From: Humibacter sp049446075
GTDB lineage: Bacteria > Actinomycetota > Actinomycetes > Actinomycetales > Microbacteriaceae
Direction of reading: 5' to 3'
NCBI RefSeq assembly: GCF_049446075.1
Contig: NZ_JBMSEB010000002.1
Coordinates: 62,001 to 126,000, forward strand
Length of the DNA stretch: 64,000 nt
Shown: positions 32,957 through 41,716 of the stretch, piece after piece
How the letters are laid out: each line of letters starts with the position of its first letter
Position numbering within the stretch: position 1 is the stretch's first letter
The notes under the pieces: model-generated
The model's input: only the letters and a program-made list of their open reading frames with translations
What the model was told of the DNA's origin: nothing
The model's database searches: none
Translations under genes and position numbers: made by a program

Positions 32957-35470
32957 CTACCGCACGGTGAGCAACGCACTCACGTCGAGGGCGTCCGCCC
33001 CCGGACCTGCGGCAATGCCGTACTCGCCCGGCTGAACGCGCAGGGCCCCCTCGTGCAGCCAGTCCGCCGGCGCCCCCGCGAGTCGGATGCCGTCGTCCCA
33101 CACGGCCAGTCTCGCGGGCGAGAACTGGAGTACCACGTCGCGACGTTCACCCGGTTCGAGGCGAACGCGCCGGTACGCCACGAGCACGCGTCGCGGCGCC
33201 GGGATATCGAGGTCGACAGGAGACAAGGCGTAGAGCTGAACGAGTTCTTCGGCCGGCCGTTCGCCGTTGTTGGCGACCCGGACGGTGGCTGCGACGGTCT
33301 CTTCTCCGTCACCCGGTTCGAAAGCAGTATGGCGGTGCGTAGCGTCGGGTGCTGAGACGGTGTCGACTTCAAGAGAGACGCCCTCGTACTCGACGGCGGA
33401 ATACGTGCAGCCATGCCCGAAGGCGAATGCGTAACGCTCAGGCTGATGCCGGTACGTCGCCTGCTGCCTGGCCGTGTCGTAGTCGAACAGGTCGCCTGCC
33501 TGCTCGGGCGCGGCAGGCCAGGACTGTGCAAGGCGACCCCTTGGCTCGCGGTCGCCGCTCAGCACGTCTGCCAGTCCTCGGCCCAGCTCCTGTCCGCCGT
33601 GGCTCGACCACACGATCGTTTCCGCATCGCTCACGCCTCTGGGGAGCACGTACGGATAGCTCGAGATGATGGCGAGCAGGCTCCTGGCGTTGTGCATGCG
33701 CGCGGTGCGCCACAGTTCTGCCTGGGACTCGGGCAGGAAGAGATGCGGTCGGTCCTGCGTCTCGCGGCCCGAAAGGTGTGGCTCGTTTCCCAGCGCCACG
33801 ACCACCAGGTCGGCCGACGCGGCCGCGCGAGCGACGGCATCCTGCCCCGACACGAGGGTGCGCATGGTGAAGCGCTCCGCCTCCTCCACCGTGATGCCCT
33901 CGGCGACGAGCAGTCCCGAGTCGCGCAGCACTCTCACCCATCGCCCAGTGCCCAGGTTGAGAAGCGACCATGAGCCATCCGAATGCACATGGCGCCGGAA
34001 GCTCTCGTGCACCACCCACTCGCCGACCTGGCCCGCGTCGGCGCGCATGGGCCACTGAGCTCCGCTGAGCAAGCGGCCGCTTGCACGCGAGCGCAGCGTG
34101 AGGATGCCGTCACCCCAGTCGGTCACATCGAATCCCGTCGCGTCGTCCGCTCGTTCGGCGCTCGCGTCGACGTCGCGCCCATCCGGCGTGCTCGTAACAT
34201 AGCGGCCGGTGGAGGCCGACCGAAGGGCCACCGTATCGGCACCCGTGACGACCTTCACCTGGGCCTCGGGGTAGCGCTCGGCGAGCCCGGCCGCCACACC
34301 GAACTCGTATGGCGGCGTTCCGGAGTACCAGTCCATCAGCACGGCATCGGCCAGCGGACCGACCACGGCGATGCTGCCGGGCTGCGCGAGCGGGAGGATG
34401 CCCGAATCGTTGCGCAGCACGACGACCGAGCTGCCGACGATCTCGCGCGCGAGCTCCCGCGACGCCGGCAGATCCAGATCCGCCGTCGTGATGCCCGAGT
34501 ACGGGTCGTTCTCGCCATCGAACTCGCCTGTGCGCAGGCGTAGTTCGAGGAGCCGCAGCACGGCCTCATCGATGTCGTCGGGCGTCAGCCTGCCCGCGGC
34601 GAGCGCCTCGTTGATGTAGCGGATGGTCGGCGCGGCATCCGGCCCGTCGTCAGTGAACGAGTCCATGCCGGAACGCAGAAGTGCAGCGGTGGCTGCCACG
34701 TGGTCCGGCTGAGCACGTTGAGCCGTGACGAGCAGGCTGGGAGCGCCGGCATCGGACACGACGGCGATCGACCCTGTCGCCCAGGAACGCGCCTCGGCGA
34801 CCAGTTCGGGCTGGGTGTGTGCAGGGATTCCGTTGACCCTGTTGTAGGAGAGCATGACAGCGCCCGCCGCACCGGTCTCGAGCGGGGCGCGGAAGGCCGG
34901 CAACTCCTCCTCGTGCAGGGTGCGCAGCGACATCTCGGACGAGGTCGTCGACCGGTCGGTCTCGTTGCTGTACGCGAGGAAATGCTTGAGCGTAGGCACA
35001 GTGCGCCACACGCGCTCGTGGTGGCCGCGCAGTCCCCTGGCGTACGCCGCACCGAAGTGCGCGGTGAGCTGGGGATCCTCGGAATAGCCCTCTTCGTTGC
35101 GTCCCCAGCCGGGGTGCCGAAGAGTGTTCACGACGGGCGCCCAGGTGTTCAGCCCGACCGTGGGGTCGGCAGCACGCTTCGCCCGCACCTCGATCGAGGC
35201 GACCTCTCCTGCCCTTTCCAGGAGCTTGGTGTCCCACGTTGCGGCCAGGCCCACCGCCTGCGGGAACGTGGTCGCCGCGCCGAGCCACGCAACGCCGTGC
35301 AGCGCCTCGCATCCGGTGTGGAACTCGCCTATGCCCAGTCGCTGAATCGCCGGTGCCGCCTGGTGCAGCATGGCGATCCGCTCTTCACGGGTCAGTCGCG
35401 ACAGGAGGTCGCGCGCGCGTTCCGTGAGCGGCAGGTCGGTTCGCCTGAAGAGTTCGTCGGCGGTCATCAC
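32957..35470 (-). CDS. GH3 enzyme with an inserted fascin-like beta-trefoil domain
   Basis: An 837-residue GH3 protein without signal peptide. The barrel domain has FHTGCEALHGVAW and nucleophile D240 in VVSDAGAPS; the sandwich domain has ALGNEPHLSGRETQDR with probable acid/base E570; a FnIII-like domain ends it. Residues about 411-540 form an extra domain inside the sandwich domain with TVALRSASTGRYVT and LTLRSRASGRLLSG, the repeat style of fascin/ricin-like trefoils that bind sugar. The start overlaps the alpha-xylosidase stop by four bases. It probably acts as beta-xylosidase or beta-glucosidase after de-xylosylation. It is convergent to the other GH3 with 28 bases between. Confidence 0.92.
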   Translation of the reverse strand: MMTADELFRRTDLPLTERARDLLSRLTREERIAMLHQAAPAIQRLGIGEFHTGCEALHGVAWLGAATTFPQAVGLAATWDTKLLERAGEVASIEVRAKRAADPTVGLNTWAPVVNTLRHPGWGRNEEGYSEDPQLTAHFGAAYARGLRGHHERVWRTVPTLKHFLAYSNETDRSTTSSEMSLRTLHEEELPAFRAPLETGAAGAVMLSYNRVNGIPAHTQPELVAEARSWATGSIAVVSDAGAPSLLVTAQRAQPDHVAATAALLRSGMDSFTDDGPDAAPTIRYINEALAAGRLTPDDIDEAVLRLLELRLRTGEFDGENDPYSGITTADLDLPASRELAREIVGSSVVVLRNDSGILPLAQPGSIAVVGPLADAVLMDWYSGTPPYEFGVAAGLAERYPEAQVKVVTGADTVALRSASTGRYVTSTPDGRDVDASAERADDATGFDVTDWGDGILTLRSRASGRLLSGAQWPMRADAGQVGEWVVHESFRRHVHSDGSWSLLNLGTGRWVRVLRDSGLLVAEGITVEEAERFTMRTLVSGQDAVARAAASADLVVVALGNEPHLSGRETQDRPHLFLPESQAELWRTARMHNARSLLAIISSYPYVLPRGVSDAETIVWSSHGGQELGRGLADVLSGDREPRGRLAQSWPAAPEQAGDLFDYDTARQQATYRHQPERYAFAFGHGCTYSAVEYEGVSLEVDTVSAPDATHRHTAFEPGDGEETVAATVRVANNGERPAEELVQLYALSPVDLDIPAPRRVLVAYRRVRLEPGERRDVVLQFSPARLAVWDDGIRLAGAPADWLHEGALRVQPGEYGIAAGPGADALDVSALLTVR

Positions 35471-37800
35471 GTGCCTTCCGTTGTGCGGTCGATGGATGCA
35501 GTCTGTTCGGCGAGTGCCAGGGTCAGCTCTCCCGCGCCCTCGGCATGCACGGTCGTGTCACCCACTTGAAGCGACCACGGCGCGCGAGCGCTCTCGCTGC
35601 TCGCCATGATGAGACCGCCTTCACGGCGAACCCGATACTCGACGTCTGGGGTACCCGCGCGACCGGGCACACGGGTGACAGAGTCGTAGCCGTCTGGTAG
35701 TTCGAAGCAGCGAAGAGTGACCCCATGCGCCCAGTCGTAGTCGGGCCGGTCATCCCTTTCGCCGAACGGAAGCACAGTGCCCGGCCTGACGAGCAACGGG
35801 AGCGAATCGAAGCCGTGACGCTCGGTGTGCCACCTGAACCCTGCGCGCGTCGAACCGTCGAGCAAGGACGTCCAGCTTCCCTCGGGAAGGTAGTACTCGA
35901 CGGATCCGCCGGCCGTGAAGACCGGGGCGACCAGGAGTGAGTCGCCCAGCATGTACTGACAATCGGCGTCGTATCCGCCGCGATCGTCCGGGAATTCGAG
36001 CACCATGGGGCGCATCATGGGCGTGCCCTCTGTGTGTGCCTGGGCAGCCGCGGACGCAAGGTAGGGCATCAGCCGCATCTTGAGCTTCGTGAACTCCCTG
36101 GCGATGTCGACGGATTCGTCGTCGAAGGCCCATGGCACGCGCACCGAGTCCGACCCGTGCAGGCGGGAGTGGGAGCTGAGGAGCCCGAAGGCCAGCCACC
36201 TCTTGAACAGGCCGGGGTCGGGCGTTCCTTCGAAACCGCCGATGTCGTGGCTCCAGTAGCCGAAGCCTGACATCGCCAGCGAAAGGCCGCCGCGCAGTGA
36301 TTCGGCCATGGACGCGTACGAAGAATCGGAGTCGCCGCCCCAGTGCACCGGGAACTGCTGGCATCCTGCCGTCGCCGATCGGGCGAAGACGATGGCGTCG
36401 CCCTTTCCTCTGCGTCGCTCGAGGGCATCGAACACGGCGCCGTTGTAAAGCTTCGCGTAGTAGTTGTGCATGCGCCGGGGATCAGAGCCGTCGTGCCAGG
36501 CAACGTCGTCGGCGGGGATGCGCTCCCCGAAGTCGGTCTTGAAGGCGTCGATGCCCTGGTCCATCAGGTGCTCGAGTTTGCCGATGTACCACTCGCTGGC
36601 GGCTGGGTTGGTGAAGTCGACGAGTCCCATGCCCGCCTGCCACAGATCCCATTGCCAGATGCTGCCGTCCGTGCGCTTGAGGAGGTATCCGGCCTCCGCG
36701 GCTTCGGCGAAGAGGGCCGACCGCTGCGCTATATAGGGATTGATCCACGCTGACACGTGCAGGCCTTTGTCATGCAGCCTGGCCAGCTGCCCCTCCGGAT
36801 CCGGGAAGTAGCGAGTATCCCAGGCGAAGTCGGTCCACTGGAATTCACGCATCCAGAAGCAGTCGTAATGGAACACGCTGAGCGGGATGTCGCGGTCTGC
36901 CATTCCGTCGACGAAGGCGTTCACGGACTTCTCGTCATAGCTGGCGGTGAACGACGTGGTCAGCCACAGGCCGAAAGACCAGGCTGGAACCTCGGCCGGC
37001 CGGCCCGTGAGAGCCGTGTACCTGCGCAAGACATCCTTGGGCGTGGGACCGGCGATCACGTAGTACTCCAGTGACTCCCCCGGCACCGAGAACTGCACTC
37101 GGGAGTTGACCTCGCTGCCCACCTCGAAGGAGACGTTCCCCGGGTCGTCGACGAAGACGCCATAACCACGACTCGTCATGTAGAACGGGATGTTCTTGTA
37201 CGCCTGCTCGCTCGAGGTGCCGCCATCCGCGTTCCAGCTCTCGACCACCTGGCCGTTCTTGATGAAGGCGCCGAAGCGTTCGCCCAGGCCGTAGACGCGT
37301 TCACCCGGCTCGATCGAGAGCTGCTGATGCACCCACGTGCCCTCGCCCGCGGCTTGGCCGCCGGCAAGAGCGCTGATGTGACCGACAGACCGCGGCAGTG
37401 AGCTTGTGATCCGCTCGCCCGCGTGCTCGAAGTCGAAGCGCCACGGCCCGGTGCGCGGCACCCGAACGCGGAGGTCTCCAGAGACGAGCTCGCCGCTGTG
37501 ATCGTGGATCGAGATCGATGGGCTGAAGGATGAGTCCACGAACTTCTCGAAGTCCGGTCCGTGATGCACGGCACCCGCGTGTCTTTCGACTCGCACCCTG
37601 ATGATCCCCGCCATGGGCGAGGAGAAGGTGATGGTGAGCATCGCGAGGTTGAGGGTGTCGCCACGTTGCCTGATGGGCTTGGTGGGCGCGTAAACGGTCA
37701 TCGTTCCCGCCTCGTCGTCCACCCTTATGTCATCGACCTCGACGGCGTACAGCGGCTTCAGGCCCGGCCTCGTGAGCCAGAATCCATCGGTGAATTTCAC
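35467..37800 (-). CDS. yicI: GH31 alpha-xylosidase (YicI type)
   Basis: A 777-residue cytoplasmic alpha-xylosidase. The nucleophile is D423 in DAFKTDFGER and the acid/base D490 in VHWGGD, 67 residues apart, matching E. coli YicI (D416, D482). DCFWMREFQWTDF and IWQWDLWQAGMGLVDF are subfamily motifs specific to alpha-xylosidases rather than alpha-glucosidases. It removes alpha-1,6-xylose (isoprimeverose, xyloglucan side chains). GTG 37800 overlaps the beta-galactosidase stop by GTGA, and the gene overlaps the GH3 start by four bases: a three-gene coupled operon. Confidence 0.94.
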   Translation of the reverse strand: MKFTDGFWLTRPGLKPLYAVEVDDIRVDDEAGTMTVYAPTKPIRQRGDTLNLAMLTITFSSPMAGIIRVRVERHAGAVHHGPDFEKFVDSSFSPSISIHDHSGELVSGDLRVRVPRTGPWRFDFEHAGERITSSLPRSVGHISALAGGQAAGEGTWVHQQLSIEPGERVYGLGERFGAFIKNGQVVESWNADGGTSSEQAYKNIPFYMTSRGYGVFVDDPGNVSFEVGSEVNSRVQFSVPGESLEYYVIAGPTPKDVLRRYTALTGRPAEVPAWSFGLWLTTSFTASYDEKSVNAFVDGMADRDIPLSVFHYDCFWMREFQWTDFAWDTRYFPDPEGQLARLHDKGLHVSAWINPYIAQRSALFAEAAEAGYLLKRTDGSIWQWDLWQAGMGLVDFTNPAASEWYIGKLEHLMDQGIDAFKTDFGERIPADDVAWHDGSDPRRMHNYYAKLYNGAVFDALERRRGKGDAIVFARSATAGCQQFPVHWGGDSDSSYASMAESLRGGLSLAMSGFGYWSHDIGGFEGTPDPGLFKRWLAFGLLSSHSRLHGSDSVRVPWAFDDESVDIAREFTKLKMRLMPYLASAAAQAHTEGTPMMRPMVLEFPDDRGGYDADCQYMLGDSLLVAPVFTAGGSVEYYLPEGSWTSLLDGSTRAGFRWHTERHGFDSLPLLVRPGTVLPFGERDDRPDYDWAHGVTLRCFELPDGYDSVTRVPGRAGTPDVEYRVRREGGLIMASSESARAPWSLQVGDTTVHAEGAGELTLALAEQTASIDRTTEGT

Positions 37801-39806
37801 GTAGTGCGCCCTTCGATCAGCACCAGGGCCGTTCCTGGCGCGAGCGCCGCGGCACGGTCTATTCGTTCGTTCGTCAACAGGTCGCACAAGGGCGCGGGCA
37901 GCTCGATTTCGACTGCCCCTCGACCGTGATTGAGCAGGAAGAGTGCGGGGCCGCGGCGTACCGCCTCAAGCCCGTCGGGAAGCGGCCGACCTGGTGTGAC
38001 GCGCTCTCCGAGCGCGTTGTCGACACCCGCATCGTGCAGCGCAGTCTCGAGCACTCCAGCCAGAAGTTCGTCGGAGACGACGGCCCCGAGATACCACGCG
38101 GTCCCGTCGCCATAGCGATTGCGCGTCACCGCCGGATGCCCGGCGAGCGAGCCGGTGGCGAACGTCGCCAGCACCTCCGCCCCGTCGGATCGCAGGCGTT
38201 CGCCGAGCACGATCGCCGAGTGCTCACCGAGGGGCGCTGCATCCCATATCGAGGACATCGCCAAGGGGGTGGGCTCGTCGGGCAGTGCCTGCCATTCCTC
38301 ACCGCTGACGCCCACGAGGTCGTGCAGCAGAACCGGGAACCTGCCCTGCAGAATGCCGGCATTCACATCGGCGACGCAGCTGAACGGGCCGATCACTACC
38401 TTTGCCCCACGCGCGGCCGCTGCGCGGAGCATGTTCGCGGCAACGGATTCGAGCAGGTAGCTGTGCGGAACGAGCACGACGTCATATCCGTCGAGATCCA
38501 CGCCAGGGCGCACGACGTCCACGGCCACGCCGCCCCGCCACAACACCCGATACCAGCGTTGGAGCTGCTCGACGGTGCGCAACCGCTCGGTCGGCCTCGC
38601 CGGCTCCTCTGCGGCCCACCAGGACTGCCAGTCGAAGAGCATCGCCACCCGCGCATCGACGCCGAGTCCCGCGACGGACCTCAGGAGCTTGAGATCCGCC
38701 CCCAGCCGCACCGCGCCCCGGAACACATCGGTATCGGCACCGGCATGCGGAAGCATGGCGGAGTGGAACCGCTCTGGCCCGGTGCGCGCCTGTCTCCATT
38801 GGAAGAAGCACACCCCGTCCGCGCCACGGGCAACCGCCTGGAGCGATGAGAGCCTGGCCGCCTGAGGAGTCTTGGGCAGGTTGTGCTCGCGCCACGAGAC
38901 CGCGCCGATCGCCTGCTCCATGAGCAGCCAAGGGCGGCCGCCGCCGAGCGAACGCATGAGGTCCTGCACGAGGGCGATGTCGCCGGGTGCCTCGGCCGAC
39001 GCCGGGTCCGGGTACTCGTCGTCTGCGATCACGTCGACCTCGCCAGCCCATGACCAGTAGTCCGCGTGGGGGAAGAACCCCATGAAGTTCGTGGTGATCG
39101 GTTGCGTAGCGCCGGCGGCCCGGAGTGCGTCGCGTTGCTCGATGTAGCACGCCAGCAACTGGTCGGATGCATACCGCTTGAAATCGAGCGTCTGCGCCGG
39201 GTTCATCAGATACGGCGCTCGTCTCGGCGGCAGCACCTCGCCGAACGACGCGTAGCGCTGCGACCAGACCGAAGTTCCCCATGCTTCGTTGAGCAGATCT
39301 ACGGTGCCGTATCGACGCTCGAGCCACAGCCTGAACTCGCGTGCGGCCTCCTCACCGAAGTCGACCTCGCCGTATTCGTTTCCGACATGCCACATGCGCA
39401 CGGCTGGATGCTTCGCGTAGCGCTGGCCAAGCTGAGTCGCGACCCCGCGGGCATGCTTCCGATAGACGGCGGATGCCGGGGCATACTGATTGCGCGAGCC
39501 GGCTACGAGCCGCACACCGTCGCGGGTCACGGGCAGCGTCTCCGGATACCGGATGCCCAGCCATGGCGGCGGGGACGCGGTGGGCGTCGCGAGATCCACC
39601 GCTATGCCGGCCGCGTGCAGCAGGTCGAGCACGTCGTCGAGCCATCCGAAGTCCCACACGTCGGGCGCAGGCTGGATTCTTGACCAGCTGAAGACGCCTA
39701 CCGTGACCAGGTTGACGCCGGCCCGCACCATGAGCTCGACGTCTTCGGCCCAGGTCTCGCGCGTCCACTGCTCGGGGTTGTAGTCCGCGCCGAAGCAGAT
39801 GCCCAT
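37797..39806 (-). CDS. GH42 beta-galactosidase
   Basis: A 669-residue family 42 enzyme. GADYNPEQW opens the protein, the acid/base is E144 in WHVGNEYG and the nucleophile E297 in WLLMEQA; a trimerisation domain with PHSYLLESVAANMLR and a small C-terminal beta domain follow. It removes terminal beta-galactose. ATG 39806 is chosen because the family starts there; the frame stays open to 40259 but would cross the divergent promoter. It is first in the operon with alpha-xylosidase and GH3, the enzyme set needed for galactosylated xyloglucan side chains. Confidence 0.94.
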   Translation of the reverse strand: MGICFGADYNPEQWTRETWAEDVELMVRAGVNLVTVGVFSWSRIQPAPDVWDFGWLDDVLDLLHAAGIAVDLATPTASPPPWLGIRYPETLPVTRDGVRLVAGSRNQYAPASAVYRKHARGVATQLGQRYAKHPAVRMWHVGNEYGEVDFGEEAAREFRLWLERRYGTVDLLNEAWGTSVWSQRYASFGEVLPPRRAPYLMNPAQTLDFKRYASDQLLACYIEQRDALRAAGATQPITTNFMGFFPHADYWSWAGEVDVIADDEYPDPASAEAPGDIALVQDLMRSLGGGRPWLLMEQAIGAVSWREHNLPKTPQAARLSSLQAVARGADGVCFFQWRQARTGPERFHSAMLPHAGADTDVFRGAVRLGADLKLLRSVAGLGVDARVAMLFDWQSWWAAEEPARPTERLRTVEQLQRWYRVLWRGGVAVDVVRPGVDLDGYDVVLVPHSYLLESVAANMLRAAAARGAKVVIGPFSCVADVNAGILQGRFPVLLHDLVGVSGEEWQALPDEPTPLAMSSIWDAAPLGEHSAIVLGERLRSDGAEVLATFATGSLAGHPAVTRNRYGDGTAWYLGAVVSDELLAGVLETALHDAGVDNALGERVTPGRPLPDGLEAVRRGPALFLLNHGRGAVEIELPAPLCDLLTNERIDRAAALAPGTALVLIEGRTT

Positions 39807-39886
39807 CTCGGCTGCCCCGTGGGCGAATCGTCCGCTCGACGGCCGACTCGTTTCGGAGGTCTGTCCGGGCAGCCGGTCTGCCACAT

Positions 39887-39954
39887 CGTCGAAGCGCTTC
39901 ACCACTTCGACCTTATAAGATGCAGTCGAGTCCTGTCCACGTGGCGTCGAAGCG
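39887..39954. promoter_or_regulatory. operator candidates CGTCGAAGCG between GH42 and LacI D
   Basis: CGTCGAAGCG occurs at 39887-39896, continuing as the palindrome GAAGCGCTTC (39891-39900), and at 39945-39954, 58 bases apart. The same word recurs in reverse before the lplB-type permease at 45656-45665. They lie in the 208-base divergent region. Confidence 0.65.
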
Positions 39955-40014
39955 CCTGTGCGATTCGATCGGTGTCGCGAACCCGTCTCGCCGAGAAAGA
40001 AGGCGAACTCCACA

Positions 40015-41037
40015 ATGGTCACGATCGCAGACGTCGCCGAAGAGGCGGGCGTCTCCATCTCGACGGTCTCGTATGTCATGAGCGGCAAGCGCACCATCTC
40101 AGTTGAGACGCGCCGACGGGTAGAGCGCGCGATCGCCACGCTCGGGTTCAGTCCGCACGCCGGTGCTCGCTCGCTGGCCTCGCGGTCCACCAACGTCATC
40201 GGCCTGCAGGTTCCATTGCGCTCCGGTGTCGACGTGCACGTCGTGATGGAGGTCGTCACGGGTGTGGCCGTCAGGGCGAGGGAGCACGGTTACGACATCC
40301 TTCTTCTCACGAGCGACGACGTGCACGGCATGGAACGAGCCGCCAAGGGATCGATGGTCGACGCGCTCGTGGTCATGGACATCGAGTCCGACGACCCGCG
40401 CATCGGCGTGCTCGCACGCCTCGAACAGCCGAGCGTGCTGATCGGGTTGCCAGAGGGACGCCGCACCATCCCCTGCGTCGACTTCGACTTCGAAGAGGCG
40501 GGATGGGTCGCCGTAGACAGGCTCGCCTCACAGGGCCATAACCGCATCGCTCTGATCGGGTCGCCCCCAGAGGTGATGGCACGACACACCTCGTACGCCG
40601 ACCGCCTGGCCAAGGGATTCCTCGCAGCGTGCGCGGCCTCGGGAATGACGGGGAGCATCCACCCGTGCCCCAGCAGCGCAGGCGCCGCCGAGTTGATCGA
40701 CGAGATAACCGGCGCCGACCCCGGAATCACCGGATTCCTCGTTCACAACGAGGGAGCGCTGCCGCATGTCTTCGCACGACTGGTCGAGGCGGGGCGTCAC
40801 TCGCCCATCGCACCCTCGATCGTTGCGCTGTGCCCGGAAGACGTCGCGCGGTCGGTGCCCGGTGCGGTGGACAGCATCGCCATCCCCGCAGAAGCGATGG
40901 GCTCGGCAGCCGCTGACGTCATCTGCGAGTTGATCGATGGCCTGACACCGCCGGGGGTGCGGCTCATCGCTCCGAAGCTCACGATCCGTACAGCATCGGT
41001 CGGACCTGCTAAAGGAAAGCGCCAAGCCAGAGCATGA
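40015..41037 (+). CDS. LacI-family transcriptional regulator D
   Basis: A 340-residue repressor. The helix-turn-helix VTIADVAEEAGVSISTVSYVMSG is at the N-terminus; the effector domain reads DILLLTSDDVHGMERAA and PSVLIGLPEGRRTIPCVDFDFEEAG. AAGAAGG precedes ATG 40015. It is divergent from the GH42-GH31-GH3 operon and overlaps the YesL-like gene by four bases. Shared operator words suggest it controls both that operon and the transporter at 41717-45492. Confidence 0.92.
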   Translation: MVTIADVAEEAGVSISTVSYVMSGKRTISVETRRRVERAIATLGFSPHAGARSLASRSTNVIGLQVPLRSGVDVHVVMEVVTGVAVRAREHGYDILLLTSDDVHGMERAAKGSMVDALVVMDIESDDPRIGVLARLEQPSVLIGLPEGRRTIPCVDFDFEEAGWVAVDRLASQGHNRIALIGSPPEVMARHTSYADRLAKGFLAACAASGMTGSIHPCPSSAGAAELIDEITGADPGITGFLVHNEGALPHVFARLVEAGRHSPIAPSIVALCPEDVARSVPGAVDSIAIPAEAMGSAAADVICELIDGLTPPGVRLIAPKLTIRTASVGPAKGKRQARA

Positions 41038-41633
41038 ACGTCGACCCCACCAGCAAGGTCATGAGTGGCGCTTCAACCTTCGTGTCGTTCATCGTGCTCA
41101 ACGTGGTGTTCATCGTGACCTGCATTCCGATCGTCACGATCGGCATGGCGACGAGCTCGTTGTTCGAGGTGACCATGCGATATTCGGACGAGGAGGGCGG
41201 CCACCTCGTCTCGGACTATTTCCGCGCCCTGGGCGGCAATGCGCTCCGCGGAACGATGGTCTTCGTCTGCTTCGCGCTCCCGATGCTTGCGTTGACCTTC
41301 AGCGGTCTTTTCTGGGCCTTCGGCGGTGGAACGTTCGCCATAGCCGCCGCAGTGGTCGCACTAATTGGCGCTCTCTACTTCTTCGCGGCGTTCCTCTACG
41401 GCGCAGCGCTCGTCGGGCGCTATGACAACCGGCTGCCCCAGACCCTGAAGAACGCGATGCTCTTGCCAGTGGCCGAGCCCTGGCGGACCTTCGTTCTGAT
41501 CGTCATACCCGTGACCGCCGCAAGTCTGGCCGCCGCATTCCCGGCATTCGTCATCGTGCTCGCCACCATCGGATTCTCGGTCGGCGCATATTCCACCGCG
41601 TTTCTTCTGCGGAACGTTTTCTCCAGGCACTGA
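41034..41633 (+). CDS. YesL/DUF624-family membrane protein
   Basis: A 199-residue protein with about five hydrophobic helices. FIVLNVVFIVTCIPIVTIGMATSSLF and NALRGTMVFVCFALPM are the DUF624 pattern. In Bacillus, yesL lies with rhamnogalacturonan transporters of the LplABC type, and here too an LplABC-type system is next door. The role is unknown, possibly a transporter accessory. The start overlaps regulator D by ATGA; a strong hairpin follows. Confidence 0.85.
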   Translation: MNVDPTSKVMSGASTFVSFIVLNVVFIVTCIPIVTIGMATSSLFEVTMRYSDEEGGHLVSDYFRALGGNALRGTMVFVCFALPMLALTFSGLFWAFGGGTFAIAAAVVALIGALYFFAAFLYGAALVGRYDNRLPQTLKNAMLLPVAEPWRTFVLIVIPVTAASLAAAFPAFVIVLATIGFSVGAYSTAFLLRNVFSRH

Positions 41634-41664
41634 CCAAGAGGCTCGCGATCATGGACAGACGCAA

Positions 41665-41698
41665 GAGAATGCCCGGAAGTCGCCTTCCGGGCATTCTC
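41665..41698. terminator. bidirectional terminator between convergent operons
   Basis: Fifteen-base perfect arms (41665-41679 and 41684-41698) with a 4-base loop lie between the stops of the YesL-like gene (+) and the binding-protein gene (-). It is the strongest simple hairpin in the window. Confidence 0.85.
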
Positions 41699-41716
41699 GT
41701 CGACGTGCTGTTGAGT

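Noticed and set aside
39807..40259. N-terminal extension of the GH42 frame
   Set aside because: It would cross the divergent promoter, the operator repeats and the start of LacI D; the family begins at the ATG at 39806.
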